Assembly: GCF_000730665.1 (NCBI RefSeq)
Contig: NZ_BBIV01000025.1
Span: forward strand, 1 to 64,000
Reading direction: 5' to 3'
Source of the DNA: Pseudomonas plecoglossicida NBRC 103162 = DSM 15088
GTDB taxonomy: Bacteria; Pseudomonadota; Gammaproteobacteria; Pseudomonadales; Pseudomonadaceae
DNA length: 64,000 bases
Shown: positions 8,940 to 16,858 of the stretch, piece by piece
How positions within the stretch are numbered: the stretch's first letter is position 1
Layout of the letters: the number at the start of each line of letters is the position of its first letter
Position numbers and translations under genes: made by a program
Notes under the pieces: generated by a model
The model's database searches: none
What the model was told of the DNA's origin: nothing
Seen by the model: the letters and a program-made list of their open reading frames with translations, nothing else

Positions 8940-10295
8940 TTACGGTGTCTTCAGGTCAACCACCAAATCCGTAGCCGCCTTGGCCGCCAACACGCTCATG
9001 AGCTTGCTCATCTCATCCTGCCTCCCAACCCCCGTCTCAGCACCACCCCCCATCATCACACTGGGCACCGGTGCCCGCGCTGCCGCTGTTGCCCAGGCCC
9101 GATTGATCTGGACCAACGCATCGAGCTTGGTCTGCAGCGCCCCATCCGCCTTGATCGCTGCCTCCCTGGCATACGCCTCCGCATCGGCCGTGATCTTGGT
9201 GGCTTCGGCGTTGACCCGGGCCTGGTCGCGCAGCAGCTCGGCGGTCTGCTTGTCGATCTCGGCGCGGCGCTTTTCGCGTTCGGCGTTGATCAGCGTGAGC
9301 TGCTTCTCGGTTTCGGCCTGGGTCGTGCGTTCGATCTGCTGGCGCAGGCTTTCCTGGCGCTTGGCCTCGACATCCTTGGCACCTCGCGCTGACACCAGTT
9401 CCTTTTCCTCTTCCTCCTTGAGCCGGTTCTGCCGTGCCACGGCAAGCTCGGCCAGCGCCTGCTGCACCCTGACCATGCGTTGCTGGTACTGCGGATTGGG
9501 GTCGATATGGGTGACCCTGGCATCCACGACTTCGACGCCGAACAGGCGAAACTGCTGCTGTTTGCGCAGCTCCTGGCCGTCTTTGTCGCGCTTCTTCTCG
9601 ATGATGAAGCGGGTCGCAGAGTTGTCACCGAAACTGCCTTGATCGGTGCCGGACTGAAGGATCGCCGTCTGCGCAGGGTAGTTGTCACGGTGCACGCGGA
9701 TTTCCTTGCGGCTGGTCAGGTACAGGCCGTTGCGCAGCTGGTTCTCGAACTCGGCGCCGAAGTGGCTGCGGTTGCCGGCGTAGTAGTCGTCGGCGCTCAT
9801 CAGGGAGGCGGTCGCTTGCAGGGTTTCCTTGACCGCGGGCAGCAGGGCGCGCTGCAGGAAATTGTCCGGCGTGCGGTATTCCTGGGCAATCTTCCTGAAG
9901 GCATCACCCGAGGGCAGGCGGAACTGAGTGCTGAATTCGGCCTTGGCATCCACGTTGCCCAGGAACACGATGGGCAGGTTGTCGAGGGTTACCGAGGGAT
10001 GACCGCTGCGGGCATCGTCCGCGCTGTCGGCTTGCAAGGACGATTGCACGCCGATGGTTCGGCGCCAGGCCGTGCTGCGGCCGAACCATTTGGTGGCGTA
10101 GCCGACGTCTTCGACGATTTTCTCTTCGCCGAACAGTGTGCGCACGTGGGTCATCTGACCGGCTTCGTTGTAGAAGTAGACGCCGTTGAACAACACCGCC
10201 AAGGCACCCACGGCAAGAACCGGAATGCCGATGGCGGCGATGCGTTTGCGGTTGACGCGAAGTTGGGAGAAATCAGGGATCGACAGTTTTTGCAT
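8940..10295 (-). CDS. SPFH/Band 7 domain membrane protein
   Basis: A 451-residue protein with one N-terminal membrane segment (about residues 20-40, IAAIGIPVLAVGALAVLFNG), an SPFH/prohibitin-type domain after it (VRTLFGEEKIVEDVGYATKW onward) and a long charged coiled coil near residues 290-400 (KEEEEKELVSARG … ERTTQAETEKQLTLINAERE). The tail is Gly/Ala-rich. Family members form membrane-anchored rings or scaffold membrane microdomains, often beside a protease; none is adjacent here. ATG 10295 has AAGGAG upstream, so the longer in-frame start is rejected. It follows the TerC-type gene on the same strand after about 58 bp and may be cotranscribed. Confidence 0.85.
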   Translation of the reverse strand: MQKLSIPDFSQLRVNRKRIAAIGIPVLAVGALAVLFNGVYFYNEAGQMTHVRTLFGEEKIVEDVGYATKWFGRSTAWRRTIGVQSSLQADSADDARSGHPSVTLDNLPIVFLGNVDAKAEFSTQFRLPSGDAFRKIAQEYRTPDNFLQRALLPAVKETLQATASLMSADDYYAGNRSHFGAEFENQLRNGLYLTSRKEIRVHRDNYPAQTAILQSGTDQGSFGDNSATRFIIEKKRDKDGQELRKQQQFRLFGVEVVDARVTHIDPNPQYQQRMVRVQQALAELAVARQNRLKEEEEKELVSARGAKDVEAKRQESLRQQIERTTQAETEKQLTLINAEREKRRAEIDKQTAELLRDQARVNAEATKITADAEAYAREAAIKADGALQTKLDALVQINRAWATAAARAPVPSVMMGGGAETGVGRQDEMSKLMSVLAAKAATDLVVDLKTP

Positions 10296-10353
10296 GGAGG
10301 CACTCCTTGTGCAGGGAGCGCGAATGCTGACTAAGAGGGAAGCAGTGCCGCAA

Positions 10354-11397
10354 TCAGTCGATTCCTCTGGATTTTGTGGGAGAGTTCGACTGTGAGTGTG
10401 CCTGTTTGGCATTCAGTGCCGGATTCTCCCCGCGCGTCTTGATCAACGACACCACCACCCCACCCAGCAACAACCCGAACGTCACCCCCAGCGACAGCAA
10501 CGCCGGCACCTTGCCGACCATGCCGTGGTAGAAGATCTTGCAGCCGATGAAGATCAGCACCAGCGCCAGCGCGTACTTGAGGTACACGAACCGGTGCATC
10601 AGCGCCGACAGGGCGAAGTACAACGAACGCAGGCCCAGGATGGCGAAGATGTTCGAGGTGTAGACGATGAACGGATCCTGGGTGATGGCGAAGACCGCCG
10701 GCACGCTGTCGACGGCGAACACCAGGTCGGCCAGCTCGATCAGCACCAGTGCAAGAAACAGCGGCGTGGCGTAGCGCAATGCCTTGTTCTGCCCGGCAGG
10801 CGTCAGGCGGACGAAGAAATGCGAGCCGTGGATCTGGTCGGTCACGCGCATGTGCCGCCTGACGAACTTGAGCACCGGGTTGTTGGCCAGGTCCGGGTGG
10901 CTGTCTTCCTTCGACAGCGCCATCTTCACCCCGGTGAACAGCAGGAACGCACCGAAGATGTAGAGCACCCATTCGAAGTTCTGCACCAGCGTCGCGCCCA
11001 CGCCGATCATGATCGCGCGCAGGAACACCACCCCGAGGATGCCCCAGAACAGCACGCGGTGCTGGTAGCGGCGGGGGATGGCGAAGAAGCCGAAGATCAT
11101 CGCCATGACGAACACGTTGTCCATCGACAGCGACTGCTCGACCAGGAAGCCGGTGTAGAACTCCAGCGCCGATTGCGCGCCCAGCTCGTACCAGACCCAC
11201 GCACCGAACAGCACGCCCACGCTGAAATAGCCTGAATACAGCAACAGGCTCTCGCGCATTTCGATCTCGCGGTCCTGGCGGTGCAGCACACCCAGGTCGA
11301 GTACCAGCAAACCGATGACGATGGCCATGAACACCAGCCACAACCAGGTGCTGGTGCCGAGGAATGGTGTAGTGAGAAATACCTGCAGAGCTGTCAT
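10354..11397 (-). CDS. TerC/Alx-family integral membrane protein
   Basis: A 347-residue polytopic inner-membrane protein with about nine hydrophobic segments. The family motifs carry acidic residues inside membrane segments: SLSMDNVFVMAMIFGFFAIP and ELADLVFAVDSVPAVFAITQ. These Asp residues are conserved in TerC/Alx proteins, which are linked to manganese export, alkaline response and tellurite resistance. ATG 11397 follows AAGGAGGGG. I looked for the Mn-sensing yybP-ykoY leader that precedes alx in enterobacteria and did not see it in the 180-bp upstream region. The SPFH gene lies directly downstream on the same strand. Confidence 0.9.
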   Translation of the reverse strand: MTALQVFLTTPFLGTSTWLWLVFMAIVIGLLVLDLGVLHRQDREIEMRESLLLYSGYFSVGVLFGAWVWYELGAQSALEFYTGFLVEQSLSMDNVFVMAMIFGFFAIPRRYQHRVLFWGILGVVFLRAIMIGVGATLVQNFEWVLYIFGAFLLFTGVKMALSKEDSHPDLANNPVLKFVRRHMRVTDQIHGSHFFVRLTPAGQNKALRYATPLFLALVLIELADLVFAVDSVPAVFAITQDPFIVYTSNIFAILGLRSLYFALSALMHRFVYLKYALALVLIFIGCKIFYHGMVGKVPALLSLGVTFGLLLGGVVVSLIKTRGENPALNAKQAHSQSNSPTKSRGID

Positions 11398-11578
11398 GAG
11401 CCCCTCCTTGAATGTCGACGTTGCATGGCAACAGTGATCCGACATGGCGGCGCGGTCGCCGTCAGAGGGGCCCGGTATCACATGATTTTGAGCCTAGACC
11501 CATTCAGCGTGGGTGCCGAATGGTGTGCTGTTACAAATCTTTGCCTTGCGCAGCCGGTGGTCAATCCACCCACTGCGC

Positions 11579-12583
11579 TCAATCGGCAATTGCCCGCGCC
11601 CGTTGCAACAGGTCCGGGGCAGGGGCTCCAACGGTCACCGCCAGGCGCAGCTTGCCCAACGCTCGGCCCTGTATGCGCTCGATCGACCCTTCAAGCAGGC
11701 GCAGCTGCGAGCCCAGGGTGTCGGCGAGCAGCCCGAGGTCAGGCTCCACGCCTTTCACACCGGTGAAATGCAGCTCCAGCTGCGCGTGCCCAGGCGTCTG
11801 CTCCTTGGCCTGACCTGGCTGCTCATGGCTGGCGAGGAGCAATCGGCTGACAGCGTGCTGCGGCGCACCGAACACCTGCCATACCTCGCCTTGTTCGACG
11901 ACGCTGCCGCGCTCCAGCACGGCGACGCGGTCACACAGGTCACGGATCACCTCCATCTCATGGGTGATGAGGACGATGGTCAGGCCCAGCCGCTGGTTGA
12001 TGTCGCGCAGCAGCGCAAGGATGGCGCGGGTGCTTTGCGGGTCGAGCGCCGAGGTGGCTTCGTCGCACAGCAGGATGTCCGGTTGCAGCACTAGCGCCCG
12101 TGCAATGCCCACACGTTGTTTCTGGCCGCCCGACAGCTGCGCCGGATAGGCGTTGGCCCGCTCGGCAAGCCCGACAAGTTGCAGCAGTTCACTGACCCTG
12201 CGCGCGCGTTGCGCCACCGGCACGCCAGCCATCTGCATCGGTAGCGCCACGTTCTCGGCCACCGTGCGGCTGGCCAGCAGGTTGAAGTGCTGGAAGATCA
12301 TCGCCACCTTGCGCCGCAGCTGGCGAAGCCCGTTGGTGCCGAGCGTGGCGATGTCCTTGCCATCGACCAGCACCTGCCCGGCGCTGGGTGTTTCCAGCCG
12401 GTTGATCAGCCGCAGCAGGGTCGACTTGCCTGCACCGCTGCGGCCAATGATCCCGAACACCTCGCCCCGGCGGATGTGCAGGTCGATACCGTCCAGCGCA
12501 GGCACCTCGCCGTAGCGCTTGTGGATGCCGCGCAGTTGCAATTGCGCGGTTGCAGCCAGGACTTTTTGTGGGAAACGGGTCAT
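11579..12583 (-). CDS. metN: methionine-type ABC transporter ATPase MetN
   Basis: A 334-residue ABC ATPase: Walker A GRSGAGKST near residue 48, Q-loop IFQHFNLL, signature LSGGQKQR, Walker B DILLCDEATSALD and H-loop THEME. The C-terminal ~90 residues form a NIL-type substrate-sensing domain as in MetN. It is the last gene of a five-gene minus-strand unit with a permease, a binding protein and two sulfur-scavenging monooxygenases. The cargo is therefore probably an organosulfur compound or methionine-like product rather than methionine alone. The binding-protein gene ends 18 bp upstream. Confidence 0.9.
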   Translation of the reverse strand: MTRFPQKVLAATAQLQLRGIHKRYGEVPALDGIDLHIRRGEVFGIIGRSGAGKSTLLRLINRLETPSAGQVLVDGKDIATLGTNGLRQLRRKVAMIFQHFNLLASRTVAENVALPMQMAGVPVAQRARRVSELLQLVGLAERANAYPAQLSGGQKQRVGIARALVLQPDILLCDEATSALDPQSTRAILALLRDINQRLGLTIVLITHEMEVIRDLCDRVAVLERGSVVEQGEVWQVFGAPQHAVSRLLLASHEQPGQAKEQTPGHAQLELHFTGVKGVEPDLGLLADTLGSQLRLLEGSIERIQGRALGKLRLAVTVGAPAPDLLQRARAIAD

Positions 12584-12601
12584 GGATGGCGTTCTCGCTG
12601 A

Positions 12602-13381
12602 TCAGAAGCCCGGGGCGATCTGCCCTTTGTAGCGGGTCAGGATGAAGTTGCGGACCTCGGGCGAATTCAACGCCTTGGCGAGTTTCTGGATGCCGTCGTC
12701 CTGAAGGTTGTCCGGGCGCGCGACCAGGTACTCGACGTACAGGTCCTTGCCTTTTTCGACGATCAGCGCGCTGTTGGTGTCGATGCCGGCCTCCAGGGCG
12801 TAGTTGGCGAACACGAAGGCCAGGTCGACCTGTTTCACCGAGCGCGCCAGCATCGCGCCTTCCAGCTCGCGGATCTTCAGGTGGCGGGGGTTGGCGGTGA
12901 TGTCGCGCGGGGTCGACTGCGGATTGCCTGGGTCCTTGAGGCTGATCAGCCCGGCGTCGGCCAGCAGCACCAGGGCGCGACCGGTATTGACCGGGTCGTT
13001 GGGGATGGCCACGCTGGCGCCGTCGGGCAGTTCGGCAAGGGTCTTGTACTTGGCCGAATAGGCACCGAAGGGCTCGATATGCACACCCACCACCGGTACC
13101 AGGTCGGTATGGCGGGTCTTGTTGAAGTCATCCAGGAACGGGCGGTACTGGTAATAGTTGGCGTCCAGATTCTTCTGCGCCAGCTGCAGGTTGGGCTGGA
13201 TGAAGTCGTTGAACACCTTGATGTCCAGGTCGACCCCTTGCTTGGCCAGGGCAGGTTTGACGAATTCGAGGATCTCGGCGTGCGGCACCGGCGTGGCACC
13301 GACCACCAGGTGCTCGGCCGCCTGTGTGGCGAAGCTGTTGGCGGCGATCAGTGTGGCGAGGGCTGCGAGGGTCTTTTTCAT
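12602..13381 (-). CDS. metQ: MetQ-family substrate-binding protein
   Basis: A 259-residue periplasmic binding protein of the MetQ/NlpA family (Lipoprotein_9). It has a signal peptide (MKKTLAALATLIAANSFATQ, cleavage near AQA-AE) but no lipobox cysteine, unlike most MetQ proteins, so it should be soluble in the periplasm. The family core is clear: VVGATPVPHAEILEFVKPAL, the NYYQYRPFLDDFN segment and IPNDPVNTGRALVLLADAGL. It sits between metI (27 bp upstream) and metN (18 bp downstream). The ligand is probably a reduced or oxidised organosulfur compound. Confidence 0.88.
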   Translation of the reverse strand: MKKTLAALATLIAANSFATQAAEHLVVGATPVPHAEILEFVKPALAKQGVDLDIKVFNDFIQPNLQLAQKNLDANYYQYRPFLDDFNKTRHTDLVPVVGVHIEPFGAYSAKYKTLAELPDGASVAIPNDPVNTGRALVLLADAGLISLKDPGNPQSTPRDITANPRHLKIRELEGAMLARSVKQVDLAFVFANYALEAGIDTNSALIVEKGKDLYVEYLVARPDNLQDDGIQKLAKALNSPEVRNFILTRYKGQIAPGF

Positions 13382-13408
13382 GAGGGTGTTCCTGAAGGGA
13401 GTTTGAAG

Positions 13409-14074
13409 TCAGCGGCGGGTGAAGTGCCGAACGAGGCGGTCGCCGCCCATCTGCAGCGCCTGTACCAGCACGATCAGCAGCAGCACGGTGACCACCATCA
13501 CGTCGGTCTGAAAACGTTGATAGCCAAAGCGGATGGCCAGATCACCCAGGCCGCCGCCACCGATCACCCCGGCCATGGCGGTGTAGTCCACCAGCACGAT
13601 GGCGGTCACGGTGACGGCTGCCAGCAGCCCGGTGCGGGCTTCGGGCAGCAAGGTGTGCCAGATGATCTGGCGGATGCTGCCGCCCATGGCCTGGCTGGCC
13701 TCGACCAGGCCCCGGTCGACTTCACGCAGGGCGGTTTCCACCAGCCGCGCGAAGAACGGCGTGCAGCCCACCACCAACGGTGGGATGGTGCCGCGCACGC
13801 CCAGCGAGGTGCCGGTGATCAGCGTGGTGAGCGGAATCAGCACGATCAGCAGGATGATGAACGGCAGCGAGCGCAACACGTTCACCACCATCGACAGCAA
13901 GCGATACAGCGGCGCATGGGCCAGCAGTTGACGCTGCCCGGTGAGGTACAGCAGCACCCCCAGCGGCAGCCCGAACAGCACCGTGAAGCCCAGGGCTGCG
14001 CCCAGCATGCTCAGCGTGTCGATGCAGGCCTGGAGGATTTCCGACCAGTCCAGGTTCGCCAGCAGCGTGTTCAT
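13409..14074 (-). CDS. metI: methionine-type ABC transporter permease MetI
   Basis: A 221-residue inner-membrane permease with five to six hydrophobic helices, typical of MetI. The EAA-type coupling loop is EASQAMGGSIRQIIWHTLLP, and the conserved VLRSLPFIILLI and AGVIGGGGLGDLAIRFGY segments are present. ATG 14074 is preceded by AGGAGG, and its ATGA overlaps the stop of the upstream LLM monooxygenase gene, so translation is coupled. It makes the importer with MetN and MetQ. Confidence 0.92.
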   Translation of the reverse strand: MNTLLANLDWSEILQACIDTLSMLGAALGFTVLFGLPLGVLLYLTGQRQLLAHAPLYRLLSMVVNVLRSLPFIILLIVLIPLTTLITGTSLGVRGTIPPLVVGCTPFFARLVETALREVDRGLVEASQAMGGSIRQIIWHTLLPEARTGLLAAVTVTAIVLVDYTAMAGVIGGGGLGDLAIRFGYQRFQTDVMVVTVLLLIVLVQALQMGGDRLVRHFTRR

Positions 14075-15444
14075 CGCCGCGCCTCCTGACGCAGCGTCGC
14101 CACCGGGTGCGGCGCGCGCAGACGGTCGCCCTGGCCGAACAGTTTGTTGCGCAGAGTGCCCTTGGCGTACTCGCGCTTGAACAGCCCGCGTGCCTGTAGC
14201 TCGGGCACCAGCAGGTCGACGATCGCGGTGAAGGTTTCCGGGGCGACCACGCTGGCCAGGTTGAAACCATCGACGTCGGTTTCCTCGACCCACTGTTGCA
14301 ACTGGTCAGCCACGGTCTGTGCCGAGCCCACCAGCACCGGCCCATCGCCGCCGATGGCGCAGTAGTCGGCGATTTCGGCGGTGGTCCAGGTGCGTGTGGG
14401 GTCGGCCCGGGTGAACGCCTCGACGGCGGACTGGATGGCCTCGCTGGGCACTTCGCGCAGCACCTGGTCCGGCGCCAGCTGGGCGAAGTCGATGCCTGTC
14501 CAGCCCGACATCAGGGTCAGAGCCCCCGTGGCACTGGCGTACTCGCGATACTCGCGCAGCAAGCCGAGGGCGGCTTCGTCGGTGGCCGCGACGATCACGG
14601 TCAGCTGTTCGAAGACCAGGATGCTGTCGGCGGCACGGCCGGCCGCGACCGCTGCGGCGCGAAGGTTGGCCACCTGCTTTTTCAAGACGGTCTTGCTCGG
14701 CGCGGCAACGAACACACATTCGGCATTGGCGGCGGCGAACGCACGGCCACGGCTGGACGCACCAGCCTGGTAGATCACCGGCGTGCGCTGCGGCGAAGGC
14801 TCGCTCAGGTGAAAGCCCGGGACCTTGAAGTAGGTGCCCTCATGCGCGATGCCATGCACCTTGCGCGGGTCGGCGTAGACCCCGCTGGCTCGGTCGGCAC
14901 CTACCGCATCGTCTTCCCAGCTGGTTTCCCAGAGCTTGTAGCAGACCTGCAGGTACTCCTCGGCCAAGGCATAGCGCTGGTCATGGCTTAACTGGTCGCG
15001 CTGGCCGAGGTTGCGTGCACCGCTGGCAAGGTACGAAGTGACGATGTTCCAGCCGGCGCGTCCCCGGGTCAGGTGGTCGAGGGTGCTCATGCGCCGGGCG
15101 AACGGAAACGGGTGCTCGAACGACACTGAAGCGGTCACGCCGAAGCCCAGGTGGTGCGTGGCGGCAGCCATGGCCGGCACCAGTTGCAGCGGGTCGTTGA
15201 CCGGCACCTGGGCGGCGCTGCTCAAGGCGGCGCCGGCGCTGGCGCCATACACGTCGTATACCCCCAGTACATCGGCGATGAACAAGCCGTCGATGCAGCC
15301 GCGCTCCAGGGTTTTGGCCAGTTCGACCCAGTAGTGGATATCGGTGTAGCGCGTGGCCTGGTCGCGCGGGTGGCGCCACAAACCGGGCGAGAGGTGGCCG
15401 ACGGTGTTCATGGCGAAGGCGTTGAGGCGAATCTGCTTGGTCAT
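14071..15444 (-). CDS. LLM-class flavin monooxygenase (NtaA/SnaA/DszA family)
   Basis: A 457-residue bacterial-luciferase-like monooxygenase that would use FMNH2 from a separate reductase to oxidise an organosulfur or similar substrate. Family motifs are the N-terminal LNAFAMNTVGHLSPGLWRHP, the active-site region GFGVTASVSFEHPFPFARRM, LTRGRAGWNIVTSYLASGAR, and YQAGASSRGRAFAAANAECV. The length matches DszA/SnaA relatives. It lies 10 bp after the SfnB-type gene and overlaps metI by 4 bp. The context points to sulfur scavenging; the exact substrate (sulfone, sulfonate or other) is not shown. Confidence 0.9.
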   Translation of the reverse strand: MTKQIRLNAFAMNTVGHLSPGLWRHPRDQATRYTDIHYWVELAKTLERGCIDGLFIADVLGVYDVYGASAGAALSSAAQVPVNDPLQLVPAMAAATHHLGFGVTASVSFEHPFPFARRMSTLDHLTRGRAGWNIVTSYLASGARNLGQRDQLSHDQRYALAEEYLQVCYKLWETSWEDDAVGADRASGVYADPRKVHGIAHEGTYFKVPGFHLSEPSPQRTPVIYQAGASSRGRAFAAANAECVFVAAPSKTVLKKQVANLRAAAVAAGRAADSILVFEQLTVIVAATDEAALGLLREYREYASATGALTLMSGWTGIDFAQLAPDQVLREVPSEAIQSAVEAFTRADPTRTWTTAEIADYCAIGGDGPVLVGSAQTVADQLQQWVEETDVDGFNLASVVAPETFTAIVDLLVPELQARGLFKREYAKGTLRNKLFGQGDRLRAPHPVATLRQEARR

Positions 15445-15454
15445 GGCGCGGGCC

Positions 15455-16672
15455 TCAGTTCCAGTCGTGACGGGCCGGCTTGATGCCGTTCAAGGCCCAG
15501 TTGCCGACCAGGTGGTATTTCCAGCGCACCGGGTCGTGCAGGGTGTGCACACGGGCATTGCGCCAGTGGCGGTCGAAGTTGTGGCGGGTCAGCGAGGAGC
15601 GCGTGCCGCCGAGCTCGAACAGCCGATTGCTGGCCTCGATGGCGGCCTCGGTGGTCAGCACCTTGGCCTTGGCCACGGCCAGCGAGGCCGCAGCGACGTT
15701 GTCTTCGTCCGGTGCCGGTTTGGCGGCGTCCAGCACGCGCCCGGCACGCTCCAGCAAGGCCTCGGCGGCTTCCTGGCGAATCTCAAGGGCGCCGACCTGG
15801 ATGATGGTCAGCGGGTCTTCGCTGGCTCGCACGACCTTGGCGTCGATCCACGGGCGGGCGTGCTCGCGCACGAAGGCAATGGTGTCATCCAGCGCCGCAC
15901 GGCCAATGCCGGCATCGATTGCGGCGGTGGTCAACTGGGCAAACGGCCCGGCCAGCGTCGGTCGTTCATACGAGCGGTAGCTGGGGAACAGGTTGAAGGC
16001 CGGCACGCGCAAACCATCGAGCAGTACCGTGCCGCTGGAGGTCGTGCGCTGGCCCATGCTGCTCCAGTCATCGACGATGACCAGCCCGGGGGTGCCGCGC
16101 GCAACGAACGCAAGCTGGGCACGACCCTGTTCATCCAGGGCGAGCACACCGATCCAGTGAGCGTACAGGGAGCCTGTGCAATAGCCTTTGCGGCCGTCGA
16201 TGCGATAGCCGTCAGCTTCGGCGACCAGGCGGGTACTGATGTCCTGCACGGTCTTGCCGCCGGTCTCCGAGAGCGCGTTGGCGAAGCGGTTGCCCTTCAG
16301 GGCCAGGTCGAAGAAATGGCGCTTTTGTTCGTCGGTGCCCTGCAGGCGGATGTCCTCGAGCAGGCAATAGTGGTTCTGCGGGATCTGGCCGAGCGAGGGG
16401 TCGGCCGCCGAGACGATGGCGATGACCTGCGCCAAGGTGGCGAAGGACACCTCGGCGCCACCGTATGCGCGAGGGACGGTAATGCCCCACAGGCCGCTGT
16501 TGGAGTAGGCATCGACCACATCCGCGGGCACCTCCCGGCGACGGTCACGCTCTGCGGCGCCTTCACGCAGCAAGGCGGCAATACGGTGGGCGGTGCTGAT
16601 CGCTTCAGCGTCATCGACGATGGCATGAGCGTGCGGTTGGCGGATGTCGTAGACAGCGGTTTCAGTCGGCAT
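15455..16672 (-). CDS. SfnB/DszC-type sulfur-acquisition flavin oxidoreductase
   Basis: A 405-residue protein with the acyl-CoA-dehydrogenase fold but of the DszC/SfnB monooxygenase branch, which oxygenates sulfur compounds with reduced flavin. Signatures are VPRAYGGAEVSFATLAQVIA, the QIPQNHYCLLEDIRLQGT segment, ANALSETGGKTVQD and the C-terminal LFELGGTRSSLTRHNFDRHW. It is the first gene of the operon, behind a sigma-54 promoter at 16708-16723. In P. putida, sulfur-source genes of the sfn type are known to be driven by sigma-54 with the activator SfnR under sulfate limitation, which fits. It acts in the cytosol with the LLM partner. Confidence 0.88.
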   Translation of the reverse strand: MPTETAVYDIRQPHAHAIVDDAEAISTAHRIAALLREGAAERDRRREVPADVVDAYSNSGLWGITVPRAYGGAEVSFATLAQVIAIVSAADPSLGQIPQNHYCLLEDIRLQGTDEQKRHFFDLALKGNRFANALSETGGKTVQDISTRLVAEADGYRIDGRKGYCTGSLYAHWIGVLALDEQGRAQLAFVARGTPGLVIVDDWSSMGQRTTSSGTVLLDGLRVPAFNLFPSYRSYERPTLAGPFAQLTTAAIDAGIGRAALDDTIAFVREHARPWIDAKVVRASEDPLTIIQVGALEIRQEAAEALLERAGRVLDAAKPAPDEDNVAAASLAVAKAKVLTTEAAIEASNRLFELGGTRSSLTRHNFDRHWRNARVHTLHDPVRWKYHLVGNWALNGIKPARHDWN

Positions 16673-16707
16673 GTTGACCTCGGAGACTGGATCTTTGAAT
16701 CCTTGTC

Positions 16708-16723
16708 TGCAGGGGCCATGCCA
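16708..16723 (-). promoter_or_regulatory. sigma-54 (RpoN) promoter of the sulfur operon
   Basis: On the minus strand the sequence reads TGGCATG-GCCC-CTGCA. Compared with the consensus TGGCACG-N4-TTGCA, only the C6 and T12 positions differ; the invariant GG and GC are 10 bp apart. Transcription should begin near 16697, leaving a ~25-base leader before ATG 16672. Confidence 0.8.
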
Positions 16724-16768
16724 GAGTCAAAAGCCTTTGAAATCAGGTGATTGGAGGGAAATATCAGG

Positions 16769-16792
16769 GTTTGTCTGTTGCGCCGGACAAAC
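16769..16792. promoter_or_regulatory. candidate enhancer (activator) site for the sigma-54 promoter
   Basis: GTTTGTC (16769-16775), 10 bp, GACAAAC (16786-16792) is a perfect dyad about 70-95 bp upstream of the predicted start. This is the usual position for a bacterial enhancer-binding protein; SfnR is the natural candidate by context. Confidence 0.55.
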
Positions 16793-16858
16793 AAGTGCTG
16801 AACAGCTGTTGCCTGGCCGACAGTTGCCCCGGCAGCACAACCTCTGGCCTGTGGCGTG

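Noticed and set aside
10296..10412. Longer start for the SPFH protein at 10412
   Set aside because: The extension has no family similarity, and ATG 10295 has a strong AAGGAG ribosome site.
11398..11530. Possible Mn-sensing yybP-ykoY riboswitch upstream of the TerC/Alx-type gene
   Set aside because: The conserved loops of that riboswitch were not recognisable in the leader; only ordinary GC-rich sequence and a good ribosome site were seen.
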